Shown here: piece after piece, positions 1-9,391 of the stretch | Layout of the letters: each line of letters begins with the position of its first letter | Numbering within the stretch: position 1 is the stretch's first letter | Source: CAYRFF01 sp964436125 | GTDB lineage: Bacteria > Bacteroidota > Bacteroidia > Chitinophagales > Saprospiraceae | Assembly: GCA_964436125.1 (NCBI GenBank) | Contig: CAYTBT010000005.1 | Coordinates: forward strand, 42,976-106,975 | Length of the DNA stretch: 64,000 bases | Direction: 5' to 3' | The notes under the pieces: generated by a model | Told to the model about the DNA's origin: nothing | The model's database searches: none | What the model saw: only the letters and a program-made list of their open reading frames with translations | Position numbers and translations under genes: made by a program

Positions 1-40
1 TAGTTTATTTACGATATTCATAATTTAATTTATTTTTCTA

Positions 41-3000
41 TTAGAATTGGAAGATTGCACCTATATACATACGTCTAGGTAATGAATAAAACCCTTGCGC
101 TAGCAATCCCCAATTGTAAAAGTCAAGATACGCATCTAAATTTGCTGCCATATTCTGGCGTGTCGCTATCGTACTCTCAAGTGTCTGCTGTCCAAGATTG
201 GATGACAAGAATCCATCATCAGATGGTGAGCCTGTATATGGATATACTCCGAGAATGCTCTTTGTATTAAATACATTCAACACCCTGAAATAGATATTCA
301 AATACAATGGACGACGAGCATCTTCCGATGTTAACCGAATATTTTTATCTATCCTTAAATCAACATTGTAGTTCCACGGAAGTCTAGCTCCGTTGATACT
401 CCCCTTAGTTCCTGCACCTCCATATTGTGTCGGTCCTTGTGCTGCTGAATACGGCCGTCCTGAAGCGGCAATAAACTGTACGTTCAAGCCGGTATTTGCC
501 AAGATGTCAACTCCTCCAATACGCGGTCCATTATATTGTTTTCCACTTGAGTATCGATAATCGGCATTGACAACTACTCTGTGCCGCTCATCAAAATTCA
601 GCGGGAACAAAGTTCTTATATTTCCTCTGATAAGTAAACCTGCTTGAGAATCGGCATTTGATCCTGTACCATTGGCAAACTGTAGGGTGTAGTTAATATT
701 GGCTCTGAAATTCCCTGTACGTCTCAAGTCATACTTCACTGTAAACCCGTAAACTGTTCCGAAGTCAAGGTTACTATATGTATCATATCTATTCACACCG
801 GGCACATACAGAATTCTTCTCTGTTGTATCAAGTCTCTCATCTCCTTGTAGTAAGCACCTACTTTCAAGGCAGATGAATTGGTCAATTTCTGCTGGAATC
901 CTACCTCGTAGTCAATCGTCTTCACTGGTTTCAATGCAGGGTTGTTCAATGGAACGCGATTGGGTTGATCCATATAGAAATAAGACAGTGGAGAAACATA
1001 AGAATTACCAAATGGCGGCCTCTGGGTTAAGATATCGTAATGTGCAAAGAAATTGGCCTCATCGGATATCGGGAAGGAGAAAGCTAGTCGTGGCATTACG
1101 TTAATCTGCGTCTCATAATCTTTAAAGGTTCTATTAAATGCCGTGCTGACAAATTCCTTGTCGTTAATATCTACATCAGAATAACGCTTACCGAAGACCG
1201 GCTGTCCGCCCCATAATTGAGCGCCACTATTCAACTGGGTACCCTTGGCGTCATACCAGATATCGCCATGACGGTATCCATAAGGTACTTGCCCCTCTGC
1301 ATTTTTCAGATAAACAAGGAAGTCATCCCCTACACTTGTCGGACGTGTCAAGTCCGGGTTATTTTTAAAGAAATCTTCAGCTGTCATTAACTGATATAAG
1401 GACTTAGGGTCTCGTAAAACCTTCGTATTGGCATCATAGACGTCAACCCTGACCCCCACACGGAAAATCAAGTCCTTGAATGAAAATTTGTCTTGAATAT
1501 ATCCGGCGATATAGGTCGGCTTAAATGGTGCTACTACAAAATCTTGCTCACCATCCCCATCACTATCTCTGAAGAAATCTTCAAAGGAAACTCCTTTTAC
1601 TTTATTTCCCAGGTAGTCATAGCCAAAATATCCAAGGTCACCTTTATCCGTTAATTCACGAGGAGCAAATAAGTCCAGAGTTAATGCATCCGGATCAATC
1701 GCTTGAGAATTAACAAAGTCTCGTATTCCTTTATTGGGGAATAAGCGTTCTCTTACTTTCACAAAGAAGCCATTGCCCAGACTGTCCTCGTTCACTAGAT
1801 TGGGATAAATGTACACTTGCTGTGTCTCTCCAAATGCAGTAAATTCTGTAGAATCAATCGGGGCCATCCCGTAATCAACACCGATAATATTTGCATTGGC
1901 GAGCTGTTCAGCTCTGAGCCACAGTTGACTTGGGTTCAAGACATATTGTCTATATACGCGTTGTTCATAAACCCCACCAAACTGGATATTGTGGCGTCCG
2001 TGTTCTGAACCTCCCGGATACAAGTCAAAGGAAACGCTGAATTTTCCCGTATATAAATCTCTTTCAAACTTGGAGTATCTATTATACACCGCACCTACAT
2101 TGGAGTAGATGTCCCACATATTGTTGGCAAAGCTCAATATCATTCCATTTCGAGCAATAACATTGGTTGATTTTACCTCATCGAGAATATCATTGTATCG
2201 TGCAAGGATAGGATTGATATTCATATTAGGCACGTAGTAATTTTCTCCATCTTCTATTGTCGTACCAAATTGTTTCACCCATATTCCGACCGTAGTATCA
2301 AATGGTGAAGCGAAGAATGTACCACCGGGTACTTCTGTATCAAAGCTCGTTGCATTGGGGACTATCTGAACATTAGGTGTAAAGGTTGTATTAAATTTAC
2401 CTATATACCCATAGCGACCAAAGTGTGTTCCGTGAATAAGATCTTGATCGCCCCCTGTTCTTTTCTGGAAACCTCCTTGTAAGGTTACGACTGTATTCCG
2501 GATAAATCCAGCTGATTTATCTTCCTCATCTGTTGCATAGTCACCACCACCTATACGATAGCGCAATCGGCCATTAAAACGGTAACTCTTACTTAATGAA
2601 TAAGGATTCCTTACGTAATTAACTAGCGTCCATCCTCCTGGAGTAAACCTGTCTTTCAAGTCATAATAAGAACCTGTCAATTGAAAATCCACAGCATCAC
2701 TGAATCGGACATCGAGCTTGGCAAATACGTTCACCTGTCTCTCATCCTCATTCTTCCGTGCCTTATAGAGATCGACTGCAGCGAGATTGGAGCCGGGTGT
2801 TCCGACGTCTCTTAATGCTTCACCCATTGTATGTCTTATCCCGCGAGAGATTGTCAATGGGTTCTTATGCAAGTAATCAATTGCTTCTTGTGAAGCATAA
2901 TATTCTCCAAATGCACGTGGAAAATCATCCTCTCGATAACGATATTGTCCTCCTATTCTGAAACCGAGGATCGACTTCCCATCTTTCTTCCATATCGGCC

Positions 3001-3760
3001 CTGATAAACTTGCGTTTACCAGATTGTATCCATAAGCATCAAGAAATTCACTTGTTTCATATTCTACAGAACCAGCAAATCTACTGCTCGGCCCTTTGGT
3101 TGTAATTTTTATCACTCCTGCGGTAACGTCACCATACATAGCTGAGATACCACCGGTAACAATCTCCATCTGTTCAATTTCAGTCTGTTGAACAAGACTT
3201 CCCGTAACTCTGACACCATCGATAATATAGGTCGTTGCATTACTTCTACCTCCACGGATATTTATTGTACCATTGGCACTTCTTGTGACACCTGCTGTTG
3301 TTGCTGCCAATGCCCCTACACTCTTCACGGGTAGATTCTGAATATTCTCAGAAGTTATCGTCTTTCCTTGTGTATTTTCATCAGGATCAATCAGGGGAGC
3401 CTTATATTCTGTCACGACAATTTCAGAGAGGCTTACCTCCTTGGATGTCATCTGAATATCCAGAACATTGGTTTTACCTGATTTTACTACCACGCCTTTA
3501 ATTAGCCGCGTAGCGTGACTGATAAAAGAGGCCTTTACCTCATAGGTTCCGGGATCTATATTGGTAATTGCGTAATTTCCATTGAGATCCGTCTGTGCCT
3601 CCGTCACATAAACTCCGTTCTTCTGCAGAATTATCGAAGCAAAGAGAATGGGCTCTCCACTATCTTTATCTGTCACCTTTCCTTGTAGGGAAGTCTGCGC
3701 TTGCATACTCACTACAGCCAGGCATGTTATTGCTATTACAAAGAGTAAATTTCTTACCAT
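41..3760 (-). CDS. TonB-dependent outer-membrane receptor with N-terminal carboxypeptidase-regulatory-like domain
   Basis: Seen: 1239 residues beginning with a signal peptide (about residues 1-22, ending MQAQ). A beta-sandwich carboxypeptidase-regulatory-like domain follows (about 24-110), then a plug domain (about 130-225, with NIRGGRSNATTYIIDG) and a long beta-barrel ending in the aromatic residues IFQF, as expected for BAM-inserted barrels. Known: such receptors import bulky ligands across the outer membrane using TonB energy. No SusD-like lipoprotein lies beside it, so this is the stand-alone type rather than a SusC/SusD pair; the ligand cannot be read from sequence. A D-x-D-G-D-G segment near residue 730 looks like an EF-hand-type calcium loop on an extracellular barrel loop. 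The gene lies 124 bases downstream of a dehydrogenase gene on the same strand; I see no clear promoter between them. Confidence 0.93.
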   Translation of the reverse strand: MVRNLLFVIAITCLAVVSMQAQTSLQGKVTDKDSGEPILFASIILQKNGVYVTEAQTDLNGNYAITNIDPGTYEVKASFISHATRLIKGVVVKSGKTNVLDIQMTSKEVSLSEIVVTEYKAPLIDPDENTQGKTITSENIQNLPVKSVGALAATTAGVTRSANGTINIRGGRSNATTYIIDGVRVTGSLVQQTEIEQMEIVTGGISAMYGDVTAGVIKITTKGPSSRFAGSVEYETSEFLDAYGYNLVNASLSGPIWKKDGKSILGFRIGGQYRYREDDFPRAFGEYYASQEAIDYLHKNPLTISRGIRHTMGEALRDVGTPGSNLAAVDLYKARKNEDERQVNVFAKLDVRFSDAVDFQLTGSYYDLKDRFTPGGWTLVNYVRNPYSLSKSYRFNGRLRYRIGGGDYATDEEDKSAGFIRNTVVTLQGGFQKRTGGDQDLIHGTHFGRYGYIGKFNTTFTPNVQIVPNATSFDTEVPGGTFFASPFDTTVGIWVKQFGTTIEDGENYYVPNMNINPILARYNDILDEVKSTNVIARNGMILSFANNMWDIYSNVGAVYNRYSKFERDLYTGKFSVSFDLYPGGSEHGRHNIQFGGVYEQRVYRQYVLNPSQLWLRAEQLANANIIGVDYGMAPIDSTEFTAFGETQQVYIYPNLVNEDSLGNGFFVKVRERLFPNKGIRDFVNSQAIDPDALTLDLFAPRELTDKGDLGYFGYDYLGNKVKGVSFEDFFRDSDGDGEQDFVVAPFKPTYIAGYIQDKFSFKDLIFRVGVRVDVYDANTKVLRDPKSLYQLMTAEDFFKNNPDLTRPTSVGDDFLVYLKNAEGQVPYGYRHGDIWYDAKGTQLNSGAQLWGGQPVFGKRYSDVDINDKEFVSTAFNRTFKDYETQINVMPRLAFSFPISDEANFFAHYDILTQRPPFGNSYVSPLSYFYMDQPNRVPLNNPALKPVKTIDYEVGFQQKLTNSSALKVGAYYKEMRDLIQQRRILYVPGVNRYDTYSNLDFGTVYGFTVKYDLRRTGNFRANINYTLQFANGTGSNADSQAGLLIRGNIRTLFPLNFDERHRVVVNADYRYSSGKQYNGPRIGGVDILANTGLNVQFIAASGRPYSAAQGPTQYGGAGTKGSINGARLPWNYNVDLRIDKNIRLTSEDARRPLYLNIYFRVLNVFNTKSILGVYPYTGSPSDDGFLSSNLGQQTLESTIATRQNMAANLDAYLDFYNWGLLAQGFYSLPRRMYIGAIFQF

Positions 3761-3884
3761 ATTTTCTTATTTTTTCACAAGAAGAATTACTTGAATGTTT
3801 AAATCCAGAGTACAATGATAATTAAATCTATAGATTTTACAAAAAACTCCTTAAATTTTAACGTATCCAGTTTTTCATAATCTA

Positions 3885-4832
3885 TCATTTTTCACTTTCC
3901 CATGCTTTCAGCTTACGCAAAAGCACATCACTGATCTTTCTATAACTTTCTACCGTCCATCCTGCGATGTGGGGGCTTAATACTGTATTGTATTGAAACA
4001 ATTTCTCTAGTTCCTGCCTCTCATTTGCCGAAAGGCAAGAAATTTTTTCATTGGGCAACACATCAAGGCATGCCCCGTACAATTTTCCACTCTCCAGAGC
4101 GTCAATCAATGCCCCTAGTTCCACAATTGCCCCGCGCGAAGTGTTAATAAGTGTTGCGCCGTCCTTACACCTTGCAAGAAAATCCGCGTCAACGAGATTG
4201 CGTGTTTCTTCTGTCAATGGAATATGGAGACTTACAACATCGCTATGCCGGAGAAGCTCTTCCATATTCATACATTCTTTTACAGAACGTTCATCCTTAA
4301 TATAGTGCTGCTTATATTTATCGTAACAGTAGATTTTAACATTCAAGGATTGCAATTTATGCACGAGTGCTGAGCCATTATTCCCCACTCCTATCACTCC
4401 CACCGTAAGTCCTTGAAGCTCTCTGCCGCGATGTTTTTCTCGTTCCCAATGAAAGTTTCTGACACTATTATAGGCTTGCGGTATTTTATTAAACAGAGAA
4501 AAAAGCAAGCTTAAAGTATGCTCAGCAACGGCATTGGCATTGCCTTCCGGTGCGGAAAATACTTGAATGCCTTTCTGCTCCGCATAATCTACATCGATAA
4601 TTTCCATACCGCTACCCAGTCTAGCAATAAATTTTAACTTCTCTGCCTTATCTATTATCGATTTTCTCACGGGATTCCTGGTATTCACAACAAGGCCATA
4701 ATATTTATGAGCATTCTGCTTGAACTCTTCATGACTTATCTCCGGTCGATATTCTACGGCATACCCTAAATCGCGTAGTCCATAAAGGAGATTTTTATGT
4801 GCCCGATTGGCAATAAGAACTTCTGCTTTCAT
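3885..4832 (-). CDS. D-isomer-specific 2-hydroxyacid dehydrogenase (phosphoglycerate dehydrogenase-like)
   Basis: A 315-residue NAD(P)-dependent oxidoreductase of the SerA/2-hydroxyacid dehydrogenase family. The Rossmann motif GVGNNG is at residues 148-153. The catalytic triad is visible as Arg233 (in TSRG), Glu262 (in DVLPNE) and His288 (in SPHIAG). There is no C-terminal ACT domain, so it is the short form; it could be 3-phosphoglycerate dehydrogenase for serine synthesis or a related hydroxyacid dehydrogenase, and no serC lies nearby to settle this. It is divergent from carB, 139 bases away. A degenerate copy of the window's 14-base repeat (AGCTTACGCAAAAG) lies in its last codons. Confidence 0.9.
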   Translation of the reverse strand: MKAEVLIANRAHKNLLYGLRDLGYAVEYRPEISHEEFKQNAHKYYGLVVNTRNPVRKSIIDKAEKLKFIARLGSGMEIIDVDYAEQKGIQVFSAPEGNANAVAEHTLSLLFSLFNKIPQAYNSVRNFHWEREKHRGRELQGLTVGVIGVGNNGSALVHKLQSLNVKIYCYDKYKQHYIKDERSVKECMNMEELLRHSDVVSLHIPLTEETRNLVDADFLARCKDGATLINTSRGAIVELGALIDALESGKLYGACLDVLPNEKISCLSANERQELEKLFQYNTVLSPHIAGWTVESYRKISDVLLRKLKAWESEK

Positions 4833-4857
4833 AGGGATAAATATAAAAGCTTTTTTT

Positions 4858-4865
4858 TATCTTTG
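4858..4865 (+). promoter_or_regulatory. Putative -7 box of carB promoter
   Basis: TATCTTTG matches the Bacteroidota TAnnTTTG -7 consensus, just after a run of eight T. It lies 106 bases before carB. No convincing TTG -33 element is seen. The leader it would produce contains a 7-base inverted repeat (4890-4896 with 4931-4937). Confidence 0.4.
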
Positions 4866-4971
4866 CAGTCAAAATAACCAAGTCTCATGAATGACATCCG
4901 GCAGAATCAACTACAATACGCATGGTTTCCTGTCATTTATGCACTTCATCACAATAAAATAATTATCATTT

Positions 4972-7791
4972 ATGCCTAGAGATACGTCTATCAAAAGTGT
5001 ACTTATAATAGGAAGCGGACCGATTGTTATCGGACAAGCTTGTGAATTTGATTATTCTGGTTCACAGGCTGCGCGTTCTCTGAGGGAAGAAGGAATTGAA
5101 GTAAGTCTCATCAATTCCAATCCCGCTACAATTATGACCGATCCGATTACAGCGGAACATATCTATTTGAAACCACTGACTCCTGAAAGTATTGAAGAAA
5201 TTCTCCAGGAACGCGATATCGATGCCGTATTACCTACGATGGGTGGTCAGACAGCACTGAATCTCGCCATTGAAACAGGGAAACTCGGGATATGGGAAAA
5301 ATATGACGTAAAGCTCATCGGTGTTGACATCGATGCTATTGAGCTGGCAGAAGACAGAGAAGAGTTTAAGAAACATATCGTGAACCTCGGCATGGATGTC
5401 GCGGAAAGCTATATTGCCAATTCTTTTCTCGAAGGCAAGGATGCAGCACAGAAAATAGGATTCCCACTCGTGATACGACCTTCTTACACACTAGGAGGAA
5501 GTGGTGGAGCATTTGTCTTTAAGGAAGAGGAATTTGATGCTGCCTTACGGAGAGGTCTCGACATATCACCTGTGCACGAGGTACTTGTAGAAAAAGCGGT
5601 ATTGGGCTGGAAGGAATTTGAGCTTGAGTTATTGCGCGACAAAGACGATAATGTAGTAATTATCTGTACTGTCGAGAATATGGACCCGATGGGCGTCCAT
5701 ACCGGAGACAGTATCACCGTAGCACCTGCGATGACTCTCTCAGATACTGCATATCAGGAGATGCGTGACCAAGCTATTACGATGATGCGATCGATGGGCA
5801 ACTTTGCCGGTGGCTGTAATGTACAATTTGCCCAAGATCCCGAAACAGAACGGTTAATTGCCGTCGAAATCAATCCACGAGTATCGCGCTCTTCTGCTCT
5901 GGCATCAAAGGCAACCGGTTATCCCATTGCCAAGATAGCTACTAAGCTCGCTATAGGCTACACGCTTGATGAGCTGAAAAACCAGATCACAAAGACTACT
6001 TCAGCTTTCTTTGAACCGACGCTTGACTATGTTATCGTTAAAATGCCACGATGGAATTTCTCCAAGTTTCCCGGCTCCGATCATCGCCTCGGTTTACAGA
6101 TGAAATCCGTCGGAGAAGTGATGGGAATAGGGCGCAGCTTCATCGAGGCTTTACAGAAAGCTTGTCAATCACAAGAAAATAACCGCATGGGGCTCGGTGC
6201 CGACAAGAAAGAATGGATAAAAACTGAAGATATCCTCCATAGACTTGAGGTGCCGGGAGATGACCGAGTTTACCGGCTTAAAGATGCCTTGCGACTCGGC
6301 GTCCCGGTAAAAACAATCTGTAAGCTTACCGGAATAGATTCATGGTTTATTAAAGAAATCCAGAAACTTATCCCGATGGAAGATAAGCTTATGAGGTATA
6401 ATGTGCCGAGTGATTTGCCGGAAGGCTTTTTCATCGAATTAAAAAAAGCCGGGTATTCCGATGCGCAGATTGCATGGCTCATGCGCGTTGATGAACGTCA
6501 CGTCACAGATGAAAGAAAAAAACGAGGTCTGAATCGCGTTTATAAAATGGTGGACTCATGTGCAGCAGAATTTGAAGCACATACACCGTATTTTTACTCG
6601 ACATTTGGGAGGGAGAATGAAAGTGAAGTATCTGAGGAGAAAAAAATTATTGTTCTAGGCTCCGGTCCTAATCGCATCGGGCAGGGAATAGAATTTGACT
6701 ATTGTTGTGTGCATGGGCTCCGCGCTATTGCAGAAGTAGGGAAAGAATCAATAATGATTAACTGTAATCCCGAAACGGTTTCAACGGATTTTGATGTAGC
6801 AGATAAACTTTATTTTGAACCCGTTTTCTGGGAACATATTAAGGATATTATCGACCTTGAAAAACCGGAGGGAATTATCGTTCAACTCGGTGGGCAGACA
6901 GCGCTGAAACTCGCTGAGAAATTTCACGATGAAGGCATTCCTATAATCGGCACTTCTTATGAATCGATGGACCTGGCAGAAGATCGTGGTCGATTCTCTG
7001 ACCTGCTTAAGGAACTAGATATCCCATATCCGCGATACGGAGTAGCTCATTCTGCAGAAGAAGCTCTTGAAATTGCACATGAAGTAGGGTATCCGGTACT
7101 CGTACGTCCATCTTATGTGCTCGGTGGTAAAAGGATGAGAATTGTTATCAATGATGAAGAACTCGAGCGCCACGTATTGTCAATTTTTAAACATCTTCCC
7201 GATAATAAGGTGCTTATCGATCAGTTCCTCGAAAGAGCAAAAGAGGCTGAAATCGATGCAATATGTGATGGAGATGAGGTCCACATCATGGGAATTATGG
7301 AACATATAGAACCGGCGGGAATTCACTCCGGAGATTCTTCCGCTGTATTACCGACTTATTCTCTATCTGACGAAGTGCTCGACACGATGCAAGAATACAC
7401 CTATAAACTTGCCAAGGCCTTGAAAATTAAAGGACTTATTAATATTCAATTTGCGATTGACATAGATGATAAAGTACACGTCATCGAGGCCAATCCTCGT
7501 GCTTCAAGAACGACGCCGTTTATCGCCAAAGCCTACGACGTACCGTATTTAAATATCGCAACGAAGGTTATGCTAGGCACACATAAATTAAAGGACTTTG
7601 ATATCCATCCGGATAAAAATGGCTGGGCTATTAAAATTCCGGTATTCTCCTTTGAGAAATTCCCGGATGTCGATAAATCTCTAGGGCCGGAAATGAAATC
7701 CACAGGTGAAAAAATCTATTTTATCGATAGCCTCAATGATCCTGTATTCAGAGAAATTGAACGGAATAGATCGCAATATCTGTCCAGATAG
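4972..7791 (+). CDS. carB: Carbamoyl-phosphate synthase large subunit, short form
   Basis: Makes carbamoyl phosphate from bicarbonate, ATP and glutamine-derived ammonia for pyrimidine and arginine synthesis. The 939 residues contain both ATP-grasp halves. The first carries GSGPIVIGQACEFDYSG, GGQTALN, RPSYTLGGSGG and EINPRVSRSSALASKATG. The second carries GSGPNRIGQGIEFDYC, RPSYVLGGKRM and EANPRASRTTPF. Canonical CarB is about 1070 residues; here the protein stops soon after the second synthetase unit, so the C-terminal MGS-like allosteric domain (UMP/ornithine binding) is missing. From memory, short CarB proteins of about 950 residues are common in Bacteroidota, so this is probably lineage-typical rather than truncation. 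The small subunit carA is not adjacent. Confidence 0.96.
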   Translation: MPRDTSIKSVLIIGSGPIVIGQACEFDYSGSQAARSLREEGIEVSLINSNPATIMTDPITAEHIYLKPLTPESIEEILQERDIDAVLPTMGGQTALNLAIETGKLGIWEKYDVKLIGVDIDAIELAEDREEFKKHIVNLGMDVAESYIANSFLEGKDAAQKIGFPLVIRPSYTLGGSGGAFVFKEEEFDAALRRGLDISPVHEVLVEKAVLGWKEFELELLRDKDDNVVIICTVENMDPMGVHTGDSITVAPAMTLSDTAYQEMRDQAITMMRSMGNFAGGCNVQFAQDPETERLIAVEINPRVSRSSALASKATGYPIAKIATKLAIGYTLDELKNQITKTTSAFFEPTLDYVIVKMPRWNFSKFPGSDHRLGLQMKSVGEVMGIGRSFIEALQKACQSQENNRMGLGADKKEWIKTEDILHRLEVPGDDRVYRLKDALRLGVPVKTICKLTGIDSWFIKEIQKLIPMEDKLMRYNVPSDLPEGFFIELKKAGYSDAQIAWLMRVDERHVTDERKKRGLNRVYKMVDSCAAEFEAHTPYFYSTFGRENESEVSEEKKIIVLGSGPNRIGQGIEFDYCCVHGLRAIAEVGKESIMINCNPETVSTDFDVADKLYFEPVFWEHIKDIIDLEKPEGIIVQLGGQTALKLAEKFHDEGIPIIGTSYESMDLAEDRGRFSDLLKELDIPYPRYGVAHSAEEALEIAHEVGYPVLVRPSYVLGGKRMRIVINDEELERHVLSIFKHLPDNKVLIDQFLERAKEAEIDAICDGDEVHIMGIMEHIEPAGIHSGDSSAVLPTYSLSDEVLDTMQEYTYKLAKALKIKGLINIQFAIDIDDKVHVIEANPRASRTTPFIAKAYDVPYLNIATKVMLGTHKLKDFDIHPDKNGWAIKIPVFSFEKFPDVDKSLGPEMKSTGEKIYFIDSLNDPVFREIERNRSQYLSR

Positions 7792-7940
7792 GAAAAGCAA
7801 AAAAGCTATGTCCGTGAATTAAGTAGGTTACTCTGCTTTTCAGGTACATTTATCGAATCTTTTTTTGTGCTGCTATTCTATCTTTTACCTTCACTGGAGA
7901 ATGAAATGGGAAATCTGAATCAGAAGATAGAATTTTAAGC

Positions 7941-9386
7941 GTGAAACGATTTTACTCAGCCATATTTGTTTTTTTTCTGTGTACTAGCCTTGCTATCGCA
8001 CAGGAAACTACTCCTCATAAGGATAGCTGGACGCTCCGTGAATGTATTCTCCGAGCTCGCTCTGAAAGCCTCGATGTAAGACAGGCCAGACTCGGCACAC
8101 ATTCCGTAAAGATTCAGAATACACAAGCTCATCATAGCCGCTTTCCATCCTTAAATCTCAATGGCTCCTATGGATACAATTTTGGGCGTACGATTGACCC
8201 CACAAGCAATGATTTTATCTCGACCAATCTCGGCTTCAACAGCTGGGGCGCTTCCGTCAATCTTCCCTTGTTCGGTGGCGGGAGAATTCATAACTCTATA
8301 AAGCAATCTAGTTATGAGCTTTCAGCAGCTTACGCAAATGAGAAATCGATAAAGCGACAGGTAACCATTTCAGTCGCCAGGGCTTTTCTTCAGATTCTCA
8401 TGGCTGAAGAGCAAGTGCGTAGTGCAGAATATCAACTCCGGCTCTCCGAGAAACAACTTAAGCGAGTAAAAGAATTCATCGCAAGTGGTGTCAAGGCAGA
8501 AAATGCAAGCCTGAACTTTAAAGCTCAAGTATCGCGCAGTAAAGAAAATCTCATCAATGCACAGAATACGCTCACGACTGCCGAGCTCGACCTACTACAA
8601 CTCTTACACTTGAATATCTCCCTAGAGGACTTCAGCGTTCAAGTACCTGATTTATCGCACAAAGAGTGGGCAACTGAACAGATTCCTACCATAGGTGAAC
8701 TCCTCCCGAGAGCCTTAAAAATTGATCCGCGGATTAAAAGTGATTCCTTGACAATGCTAGCCGACCGCTACGGCATTAAAGTAGCAAAAGGGGCTTTCTA
8801 TCCGAGTCTGGGCATCAGCGGTAGTCTCTCAACCAATTATTCAACGGAAGGCATAAATCTCTTGGGTGTGAAAAATACTACACAAGATATTATCGTGCAG
8901 ATTAATGGACAACCAGTCACTGTCGGCTTCCCTAGCCAAGAACCTATTTATGAAAAAGCCTCCTATCTCGATCAATTAAACAACAACTTTGGATACGGTT
9001 TCTTCCTCAGTTTAAGCATCCCCATCTACAATAATTATAGAAATAAAGCCGCAGTAGAACAAGCTAAGGTAAATTACCTTCAATCTGAAACCCAGCTGGA
9101 GAGATCACGCTGGCAAGTGCGTTCTGAGGTCCAACAGATTATTCTGAATGCTCAAGCAGCACAACAGAGCTATATAGCACAGAAAAATACGCTCAATTCC
9201 TTGAAAGCAGCTTATGAAAATGCTCAATTACGCTATGAACTAGGAGCCATTAATAACTTTGACCTCCTCAGCGCACAGAATGAGTATAATCAAGCTCAGC
9301 AAAATCTAATATCGGCAAAATATAACTTAATTTTCCAGCTTAAAGTAATCGACTTTTACCAGGGAAAACTTCTCACAATACAATAG
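7941..9386 (+). CDS. TolC-family outer-membrane efflux channel protein
   Basis: A 481-residue outer-membrane factor with a signal peptide (MKRFYSAIFVFFLCTSLAIAQ, cut near residue 21). It has the two-fold repeated long amphipathic helices of the TolC family, for example the Ala/Gln/Asn-rich stretches near residues 120-200 and 390-465. Start codon is GTG; upstream codons in this frame are closed by stops. Five bases separate it from the membrane-fusion protein gene, so the two are probably co-transcribed and form the outer and periplasmic parts of an efflux or type I-like secretion complex. The codons around residue 130 contain a perfect copy of the 14-base repeat (8327-8340), read as Ala-Tyr-Ala-Asn. 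Confidence 0.93.
   Translation: MKRFYSAIFVFFLCTSLAIAQETTPHKDSWTLRECILRARSESLDVRQARLGTHSVKIQNTQAHHSRFPSLNLNGSYGYNFGRTIDPTSNDFISTNLGFNSWGASVNLPLFGGGRIHNSIKQSSYELSAAYANEKSIKRQVTISVARAFLQILMAEEQVRSAEYQLRLSEKQLKRVKEFIASGVKAENASLNFKAQVSRSKENLINAQNTLTTAELDLLQLLHLNISLEDFSVQVPDLSHKEWATEQIPTIGELLPRALKIDPRIKSDSLTMLADRYGIKVAKGAFYPSLGISGSLSTNYSTEGINLLGVKNTTQDIIVQINGQPVTVGFPSQEPIYEKASYLDQLNNNFGYGFFLSLSIPIYNNYRNKAAVEQAKVNYLQSETQLERSRWQVRSEVQQIILNAQAAQQSYIAQKNTLNSLKAAYENAQLRYELGAINNFDLLSAQNEYNQAQQNLISAKYNLIFQLKVIDFYQGKLLTIQ
8327..8340 (+). repeat. AGCTTNCGCAAATG motif, site 1 (inside tolC-like gene)
   Basis: AGCTTACGCAAATG, a full 14-base match. Within coding sequence it encodes Ala-Tyr-Ala-Asn. Confidence 0.85.
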
Positions 9387-9391
9387 GATTT

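Noticed and set aside
7792..7841. GAAAAGCA / TGCTTTTC inverted repeat after carB
   Set aside because: An 8-base stem with a 34-base loop and no T-run; too weak to call a terminator.
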